From Simmondsia chinensis (Eukaryota; Streptophyta; Magnoliopsida; Caryophyllales; Simmondsiaceae), in NCBI GenBank assembly GCA_018398585.1, contig JAGTTD010000011.1:10583846-10647845 (forward strand): 64,000 nucleotides of DNA, given 5' to 3'. Position numbers and translations under genes: made by a program. Within the stretch, counting starts at the first letter, position 1. The number at the start of each line of letters is the position of its first letter. The notes under the pieces are model-generated. The model was given only the letters and a program-made list of their open reading frames with translations, searched no databases and had not been told where the DNA came from. Below are positions 57,043 through 64,000 of the stretch, piece by piece.

Positions 57043-58482
57043 ATGCACGGTCGTCGTTCTTCGTCTCTTGACCTTACCATATTCGACCCTGAAATTGAAT
57101 GAAATTTTAGTGACCTTAGAGCTCAACACCAAGTAAAATCCGCTAGTGCTAACTTTGATTTAGTAATGCCTGACGAACAACAACCATGTGCGCTCTTGGA
57201 CTATTTTACTCCCACTACATACGCCTCACCGTCTTGCATTTGGTTGCCAGCCGTAGCCAATTAGTTCGAGCTTAAGCCACATACTATACAGATGCTTCCT
57301 TTGTTCCATGGCTTAAGCAATGAGAACCCGTATAGTCACTTGGACAGTTTCATGGAGGTTTGCTCAAACTTTAGGATTCCTAATGTTAGTGGTGACGCTA
57401 TCTTACTTCGTCTTTTTTCTTTCTCTTTGAAGGATAAGGCTAAGTATTGGTTAGGCATCTTGCTTAGTGGAACGATTAGCACATGGACTCAAATGCAGCA
57501 AGAATTTCTTAAGAAATTCTATCCTATTAGTAAGACTAACACTGCTAAGAGAGCCATTAACACCTTCGCCCAACTTCCTATTGAGGAGTTTCACAAGAGC
57601 TGGGATAGGTTTAGGGAACTCTTATGAGCTTTTCCACATCATGCTATCCCTAAATGGCAACTAATCCAAAACTTTTATTATAGGTTGAATGAAAAGGGTC
57701 ATCAAACTATTGATGCCTCTTGTGGTGGCCAGTTCCTTAGAAAGAATGAGAATGAGGCTTGGGAATTGTTCGAACTTTTGAGTGAAAGTTCACAACAATC
57801 TGCCGCACATGCATATCTTAATGCTACTAGGTTAAATAGAGGAATAAATGAGATTGCTCACACCTCCATCTTAGATAAGAAAGTAGACTCTCTTGCCTCT
57901 TCTATAGAGTAGTTAACTTCCCTATTTAAGATGACATTAGCCCCCTCTACTATACCTAATGTGTCTCATGTTTCAAATGTGCATAATGTTTGCTCTTCAT
58001 GCTCTAGTGTCTCTCATTCTACACACGACTGCCCCTCTGCTTCACCTTATATGGAGTGGTTGGAGGGACAAGTCAATGTAGCCCAAGGATTCTCATGAAA
58101 CGACTCATACTCTAGCACGTACAATCCGGGCTGGAGAAACCATCCTAACTTCTCCTGGAGGTAAGGAGGAGAAGGACAGTTTATGCCATAACAACAAAAC
58201 CCACGACCTCAACAATCTGGTATGCCCTGGCCTGTTGGTTTTCAACTGCAAAGGTATGCTTCTAAATACTCTCGACCTCCTAATTTAAGCTCTAATTCAA
58301 ATTTTGAAGAGAAAGTTTTGAGTGCACAGAAAGGTTTAGAAGTTAATTCCCAACTCCTCCACTCCCATACACAATCGATTTCAAAGTTAGAAACCCAAAT
58401 AGGTCAACTAGCTAACACTCTGAGTAGGAGAGATGAGGGAAGACTCCCTAGCAGGCTGTACAGAACCCTAGAAACTGTGTAA
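57043..58482 (+). pseudogene. Gypsy-B gag (Athila type)
   Basis: ATG at 57043 (MHGRRSSSLDLTIFDP). Single frame with in-frame stops (about 57100, 57262, 57625, 57910). Retrotrans_gag core: PLFHGLSNENPYSHLDSFME, LRLFSFSLKDKAKYWL, TWTQMQQEFLKKFYP, GG-FL. The C part contains ISKLETQIGQLANTLSRR (58378-58430), typical of Athila gag. It would form the particle. Confidence 0.88.
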
Positions 58483-59957
58483 GACAAGACAACTATCCTT
58501 CCCAGCAAGAACAAGCAAAATCCATTACAGTGTTTAGAAATGGGAAGGAGGTTGACAATGGGGTGAGTGCTGAAAGTGAAGTATCCATGAGTGGTGAGGA
58601 AGAAGAGAAGAGAAAGGAGAGAGAAAAGGAGACTGATGAGGTCACGCACCCTTCTCCCATTCCTAAAGCCTCTGATCTTCCATCGTCATATGAACCTAGA
58701 GTACCCTTCCCCTAGGCTTTAGTTGCACCACATCCAAATGGGAAGGACAAGAAGTGGGAAGACATTTTGGAGAAGTTTAGGCAAGTAAAGATAAACATTC
58801 CCCTTCTTGATGCAATTAAGCAGATCCCGGCCTATGCGAAGTTCATTAAGGATCTACTGAATTAGAAGAGGCGATCTAGAGCACATCTGCCTAAAAAAGT
58901 GTTTTTAGCTGAGCAAATGAGCTCTATTCTAAAGTGTGACACTCCGATTAAGTACAAAGACCCTGGTGTCCCCACCATCTCTTGTTCACTTGGAGACTAC
59001 CGGATCGATAAAGTCTTACTGGACTTAGGAGCGAGTGTCAACATTATTCCTTACTTGGTTTATGAGAAGCTAGGCCTAGGAGAGTTGCAACCCACCATGG
59101 TGACCTTGCAGTTAGCGGATAGATCGACTCGGATCCCCTGTGGTGAGCTGATTAACGTGCTAGTGAGAGAAGACAAAGCCATGTTTTCTGCTGATTTTCT
59201 TGTGCTTGATATGGAACCTTCTAGTCATTCGAAAAATCATATCCCCATCATTCTAGGTCAGCTTTTCTTAGCGATGGCCAATGCCACAATTAATTGTAGA
59301 TCTGGGGTACTGGATGTTAGTTTTGTAAATATGACTACTAGGTTAAACATTTTTAAGGCTTCTTTGTCACTCACTAGTGAGGATGAGTCAGAGTATTTTT
59401 GTGTGGATATTGCTAAAGATTTGGTGGACCAAACATTCTTCTCTACCCAAGTTAGCGATCGTTTTGATGAAAATGCAAAACCTCTTAGAGAGATGCAACG
59501 AAGGTTGAACCCGGACATGAAAGAAGTCTTGGGTTGGGAGAAGAATCACGATGTTATGGTTCAGGAGGAAATTGTATTAGGCCATAGGTTGTCTAAGGAG
59601 GGTATTGAGGTTGATAGAGCCACGATGGATATGAATGTGAACTCGCCCCCTCCCTCAAATGTGAAACAAGTTAGAGCCTTTCTGGGTCATGCGAGTTTCT
59701 ATAAGGGTTTCCTTAAGGATCGTGGGAAGTTAGCTAGACCATTGACTAATGTACTATCTAAAGACATATTAGTTGAGCTCAATGAGTCTTGGTTAGAGGC
59801 TTTTCATAAGCTCGATCTACTTGTTGTTGCCCCCATTAGGCATCCACCCAACTACTCTCTCCCTCCTGAAATCACGTGTGAAACTTCTGATTATGCTGTA
59901 GATGTTGTCTTAGGTGAGCTCGATGAAGTTGTTTCTTTGGTTGATGCCATTACTTGA
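58483..59957 (+). pseudogene. Gypsy-B protease fused to RNase H remnant (RT deleted)
   Basis: The frame begins about 58500 with a charged linker (SGEEEEKRKEREKE) and IPLLDAIKQIPAYAKFIKDL. The protease at 58899-59350 reads LLDLGASVNIIPYLVYEKLG (active site DLGAS, usual for Athila), LADRSTRIPCGE, PIILGQLFLAMANATINC. Next EMQRRLNPDMKEV (RT start) jumps directly to GHRLSKEGIEVDRA (end of RT), then VKQVRAFLGHASFYKGFLKD and SDYAVDVVLGE (RNase H start), ending at 59957. The RT palm including YxDD is absent while the 352-codon frame stays open. Confidence 0.88.
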
Positions 59958-61250
59958 TCTTCGCTAGACCCATTTCGGCTGAAGGCGTAAAATTTAGCGC
60001 TCCTAGGAGGCAGCCTAGGTTTGTTATTTCTTGTTTTAATTTAGTTTTTGATCTAATTAGTTGCTTTGAGGCTTGTTTTCTCTCTTTTCAGGTTCTTGTG
60101 CCAGGTTGAAGGAATCATATATACATGTCCACACCGTCTCGTCAGGTTGTATTGCTCCATCTCACCTATCTTTTGTGCTTTAATGATTGATGTTGTTGCA
60201 TTGAGGACAATGTATGATTTAGGTGTGGGGGTGAGGTTCATTTGCATGTGCCCATTTTTGGTTGAATTTTTAAAATTTTGAACATTTTTTGTGCATTTTG
60301 AGCGTGCCCTCTTAGCCAAGTTTTCCTTGATTGACGTGTATGTTATGATGACAGTGGGATTAGTTGTTTATTTCATTCTCTTAATTCCATGAAATTAAAT
60401 GATTCTGCTTCATACTTGTTAATGAGTATTGTTGATCATTGTTGATATTAATGGGTTCTACTCATGCCGCTCACATATTCACTATGCACAGGACTTTCGT
60501 GTTGTGGAAAATCTAAATATTTGAGTAAACAATCCTATATATCTTGAGTTTTACAGGCTTGCACTATTGATTTATCCTAATTCTTGCCTTTTGATGCAAT
60601 GTAAAGTACTTGTTGATTAACATTGAATGTAAAGTTGAGGTACTTGTTATATGAGAACACAAAAATTGGATGGAAAGAAGAGGAAAAGAAAGAAAAGAAG
60701 AAAAGAAAAAGAAAAAAGGAATGGAAGGAAAGAAAGAAAAAGTTTCCTCAAAAAAAAAAAAAAAAAGAGCAAAAGAAAAAGAAGAAAGTGAAAATTGAAC
60801 TATTTTCATGATACAGTTGTTCTTCTTTTGTGCTATATCAAAGTCAAAATATTGTAAAGTGGTCACTCATATACCACTTAGAATTCTCTATGTATAGGCA
60901 TGTGTTTAGGTGATTCAATGGTGTGGTTGCACAAAACCTTTATATATTTGGTTGGGAAGCGAGAATTTGAGGAGATTCTGTGACATGAAATCCTATTCAC
61001 TTTCACTTGGGCGTTGCTTAAGTAATTCCTATTAGTTGATACAAGGTTAATGAAATTCTATGACGAGTTTTGAAGTTTAATCATCTAAATTCATGGAATT
61101 GGAGAATGCTCTAGATCATTTAATCTTGTGTTGAATTGTAATATAGGTGTTAATCTTGGAATACTTGGCGAAGGTTGGATTAGTTGGGGAAGTTGGTCAT
61201 TGTATTTTTTATGTTAAATCATGTGCTTTGCTCGAGGACTGTGGGGGTGT
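59958..61250 (+). other. Gypsy-B 3' non-coding region
   Basis: No integrase and no env-like frame. It contains attgaggacaatgtatgatt followed by taggtgtgggggtgaggttc (60199-60240), the conserved post-integrase block of Athila/Tat elements and a possible internal polypurine tract. An A/G-rich stretch at 60670-60800 yields a meaningless Lys/Glu frame. Confidence 0.7.
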
Positions 61251-61485
61251 TGATGCGTCTCAGATTTACACATCTTTTAATTGTTATTTTAATTATTTTG
61301 CACCTATTTAATTATAATTCTACACTCGTTTTGGTAATTTTTATGTTTAGCATGTTTGAAATTGAAGTTCCGAAAATTGTCAAATGATGGTGCAAATAAG
61401 ACAAATTCGATGCTTAAATAATTAAATCAAGTCAATTGGAGATTGGAACGAGATAATATAAGTCTGGAACCCGGGCCCAAACATC
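61251..61485 (+). repeat. Gypsy-B 3' LTR, first segment
   Basis: Parallels 49569-49820. Interrupted at acatc by element-C; the 5' LTR continues acatcaccgacc, so the break lies inside the LTR. A small deletion relative to the 5' LTR lies between two gcccaa repeats. Confidence 0.88.
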
Positions 61486-62100
61486 TGTTAAGGTTTCAAA
61501 GATTTCTCTTGAGCCTTAACCTTGGTTGGGATAGAGAGAGTATGAGATGAGAAAAGAATATAGAGTTTAGATGAGAAAGAAGGGAAAGGAGATGAGAAGT
61601 AGGGAGAAATATCAAAAGATATCAATTCATTCATCAAAAGTTCTGGATTACATGCTAGGACCTCTTATTTATACTACTTACTTGATATGAGCTTAATACA
61701 TTGAATCTAGCCACATAAGGACTAACCAACTTAGGAAGTATCTAGAAATATCTAGAACTAAAGCTTAACTAACATTTAAACCACATTTGGCGCCAAGACA
61801 ATTCTAATAGCCTAACCATCCCCAAAATGCAAAACAGCTGCTGCAACTTATTCTTCACGCATCTAATTATACTTTAGCAGCTTAGGACAATGCAATGCAA
61901 CACTAAAACTATTACCATGCAGCTACTAAGTTTGTTACAATGCAGTAAGAGAGCTAACAATATCATCTTAGCAACCCAATCAACAATAACAGCATAGCAG
62001 CAACACCATCCTTATACTAGCAGCAGCAAATCAGCAATTTAGCAGCAGGACAATAAGCAACTACCATGATTTCCATGCCTCGGATTCTCGAATCATAGCA
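61486..62100 (-). repeat. Element-C 3' LTR
   Basis: 615 bp; on the minus strand TGCTATGATTCGAG...CCTTAACA. TATA box tataaata (minus) at 61683-61676. Matches 63758-64000 over the visible part. Confidence 0.78.
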
Positions 62101-62280
62101 TTCCCTTCTTGAAAATATTATTGTCCTCAAGAATAGAAGAGAATTGTAACAATGAAGAACACTTATTACATATGAAAATACATCTGAAACGGTGAAGTTT
62201 GTTGAAATCTGCAGCTGAGACAACCAATAAGCACTTCAATTTATCGTGATGGCATGTCTGCGTTTGAGTACATAATGCTG

Positions 62281-63455
62281 TTAAGGAGGTCTGCTATGAT
62301 CAAACCAAACATCACTAACACATTCCGAACCCCTCCTGTTGCAGTTAACACAGCTCAAAACCCAGACTTGCTGCTGAAATTTCCCAAATGCAGCAGCAAT
62401 TATGTTTTTCTGCATGTAGTAAGCTACATTACTGATTTTGTGTATCTTTGTCCCCACTAAACTGCATATGAAGTCCTTGAGCATCTCGGGAGTCCTTCCA
62501 AATTCAAACCAAGAGAACCAATTGTCGAATTCAGCTTGAAGACATTCCCATATGCAGCCCCAACAATCGCCTATCTGGATCATGGTAGAAACACATATAC
62601 TAAACTCTTTCATGTTGGATCTTACCCAAAATGTGTATTGCTCACACAACCACATACTAAACCAACTCATGACATGCTTAACACATTCTTGGTTACTTTC
62701 CAATTGCACCCACGTTGCGCCAGAATCCAAAAGCTCAGCAGTACAAACCAGTTGCAAATCATATTGACATCTTGTAGCTTGTTTCATGTTCAAATGGAAG
62801 CTACTTGAATTGAACAAGTTAGTACACCTTCCAAAAGACATAATAGCACCAACCGAACCAAATCTGAATAGCTTATTCATAACTGACAGTGAAGACCTTC
62901 CCCAAAAGGGATCTGCATCCTCCGAAACTTCCTTTAATGGAATCTTGAGAATTAACTTGTAAGATTTCAAAATTCCAGCCACTTCTTCCCAAACTCTTGC
63001 ATAGAACACACAAATTAGGAGCTTATAAACCATTCTTGAATGCCAAATGCACAATGACATAACTTGAATATCCAAAACATACCCAACTACTCTTCCAATG
63101 CTGCAGCTCTCCCTTTGTGATCTGTACAGCCGACTTCTTGGGACCCCAAGCTTATCCAGCCACCAAATATGCATCAAATAATCGAGCTTTGCTTTATTAC
63201 CAACTAACACAAGCATAAGTAGCAAATATATCAAGTGGAGACACCAACCAAGCTCTTGAATAGCTGAAAACTTCTTCAAACACAGAGTTGTTTTGTCCAG
63301 ATCTTCCTTGCTGATTTTAACTCTGATTTTAGCTGAAGTTCTCCTCAATCTTGCGTTTCTCTTCTCCACCAAAACATTAAGGACATATTGGAGCTTGTGC
63401 AAATGATTCTTCCACTCAAAACAATCATAACAGATCACCCCAAACAGATTCTAAA
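62281..63455 (-). CDS. Unidentified 385-codon open frame in element-C
   Basis: Minus-strand frame open from a stop near 63455 to 62281. The first codons are GTG-ATC-TGT; there is no ATG at the very start, and the first ATG is about 95 codons inside. The product is rich in Trp, Cys, Leu and Lys, with hydrophobic stretches (WCLHLIYLLLMLVLVG at residues 64-79) and many W (WWLDKLG, WGCIWECL, WFSWFEF). No zinc knuckle, protease, RT or integrase motif. It lies between the polypurine tract and the 5' LTR, where gag-pol would be. 385 codons without a stop is unlikely by chance in this AT-rich DNA, but composition could inflate it. Alternatives: captured cDNA, diverged gag, or non-coding. Confidence 0.45.
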
Positions 63456-63757
63456 TCTGCACCATATCAGCACCAATCACTTGCAGTTGGTCCCAATTGT
63501 CAAAAGTTAAAATCTCAATGCTTACTTGGCTTCGTGCACTGACATTGGGCTGCACTGCATTTTCTTTCGGCATAATACAGCCTTTATACACATCCAACAA
63601 CTCAATAGCTCGCATAGGAATCAAGCTTTGTTTGTTGTGAACCTTGAAAAGTGTTCTTGCAGCTCAAGTGCTTCTTTTCAGCAAAGGTTCGACTCTTCTC
63701 AGCTTCATATAGCCTTGAAAATCTTCTCCCGGATCAGGAGGCAACTTATCATAAGAA

Positions 63758-64000
63758 TATTAGGTCTTGACCCTTAACCTTGGTTGGGATAGAGAGAGTA
63801 CGAGATGAGAAAGAATATAGAGTTTAGATGAGGCAGAAGGGAAAAGAGATGAGAAAATAGAGAGAGAAATCAAATGAGATCAATTCATTCATCAAAAGTT
63901 ATGAATTACAAGCTAATACCCCTTATTTATACTACTTACATAGTATGAGCCTAATGCATTGAATCTAGCCACACAAGTACTAACCAACTTGGGAAGTATC
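63758..64000 (-). repeat. Element-C 5' LTR (partial, runs off the window)
   Basis: Begins tattaggtcttgacccttaa on the plus strand, a shortened and mutated version of tgttaaggtttcaaag at 61486, then follows the other LTR closely. The stretch ccttatttatac (about 63913-63924) is its TATA box read on the minus strand. Confidence 0.78.

Larger units (their letters stand above)
49569..61485 (+). mobile_element. Gypsy-B: Athila-like Ty3/gypsy, deleted, 3' LTR cut by element-C
   Basis: LTRs start TGATGCGTCTCAG; the 5' LTR ends CATCA (56677). Primer site ttttggcgccattgcctggg (56681-56700). Athila-type gag and protease follow; most of RT, RNase H and all of integrase are missing. Polypurine tract gactgtgggggtgt (61237-61250). 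An L1 sits in the 5' LTR (50326-56072). The 3' LTR is interrupted after 235 bp. The left flank ttgac is probably the target duplication; the other copy is outside the window. Confidence 0.88.
61486..64000 (-). mobile_element. Element-C: short non-autonomous LTR element, minus strand (right end outside window)
   Basis: 3' LTR 61486-62100 and start of the 5' LTR 63758-64000, about 10% different by eye. The internal region is only about 1.66 kb. On the minus strand, aagaagggaa (62110-62101) before the LTR is the polypurine tract, and upstream ttgaggacaataatattttc resembles the end of gypsy chromovirus pol, so it is probably a gypsy derivative that lost gag-pol. It carries the 385-codon frame described separately. 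Confidence 0.75.

Noticed and set aside
60623..60811. Lys/Glu-only 62-codon frame
   Set aside because: Product of an A/G-rich low-complexity tract in the gypsy-B 3' non-coding region.

Overview
The window is repeat-rich plant (angiosperm, most likely eudicot) nuclear DNA. I found no host protein-coding gene. About 95% of it is retrotransposon sequence: Ty1/copia, Ty3/gypsy of the Tat/Ogre-like and Athila-like lineages, a Sirevirus-type copia, L1-type LINEs and one SINE, stacked inside each other. The plant assignment rests on the lineages present: Tat with a second RNase H domain, Athila-type protease, Sirevirus with its typical LTR end, plant L1 with DUF4283-like ORF1. The species cannot be named from the sequence.

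Layout. 1-3403: decayed internal region of an old copia family (called copia-A here), then its LTR (3404-4670, resuming at 25879-26420). A gypsy element of Tat/Ogre type (gypsy-A, 4671-25873, LTRs about 3.4 kb, TSD atgtg) is inserted in that LTR just downstream of its TATA box. The gypsy-A 3' LTR is itself split by a copia element (copia-N, 18607-23972, TSD catac). 26421-26657: start of another copia-A internal region, broken where a truncated Sirevirus LTR begins. Sirevirus element 26657-40152, + strand, interrupted between its primer site and gag by an almost complete copia on the minus strand (copia-C, 27936-33767) and, in its RT, by a 5'-truncated L1 end (36781-36953). 40153-42337: truncated minus-strand copia (copia-D). 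42338-43840: unassigned AT-rich DNA. 43840-49568: two more copia-A LTRs with leader/gag sequence; the leader at 44388-44629 carries a 242-bp insertion whose minus strand begins with a 5S rRNA-like sequence and ends with a plant SINE-type 3' body, between 18-bp target duplications. 49569-61485: Athila-like gypsy-B, with an L1 LINE (50326-56072, minus strand) in its 5' LTR and a short minus-strand LTR element (element-C, 61486 to beyond the window end) in its 3' LTR.

Almost every coding region carries stops or frameshifts, so the annotation is of pseudogenes. Copia-C is the least damaged multi-domain element. The longest open frame is 385 codons on the minus strand of element-C and matches no retrotransposon protein I recognise.

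The strongest candidate for something undescribed is the 5S-headed SINE at 44388-44629. Its 5S internal promoter boxes keep the exact spacing of a real plant 5S gene, whereas most plant SINEs have tRNA heads. Other points of interest are a stem-forming duplicated domain in the copia-A leader, a palindrome cluster (TGTGTTGACACA type) upstream of the TATA box in three different copia families, the element-C ORF, and non-standard primer sites in copia-C and copia-D.
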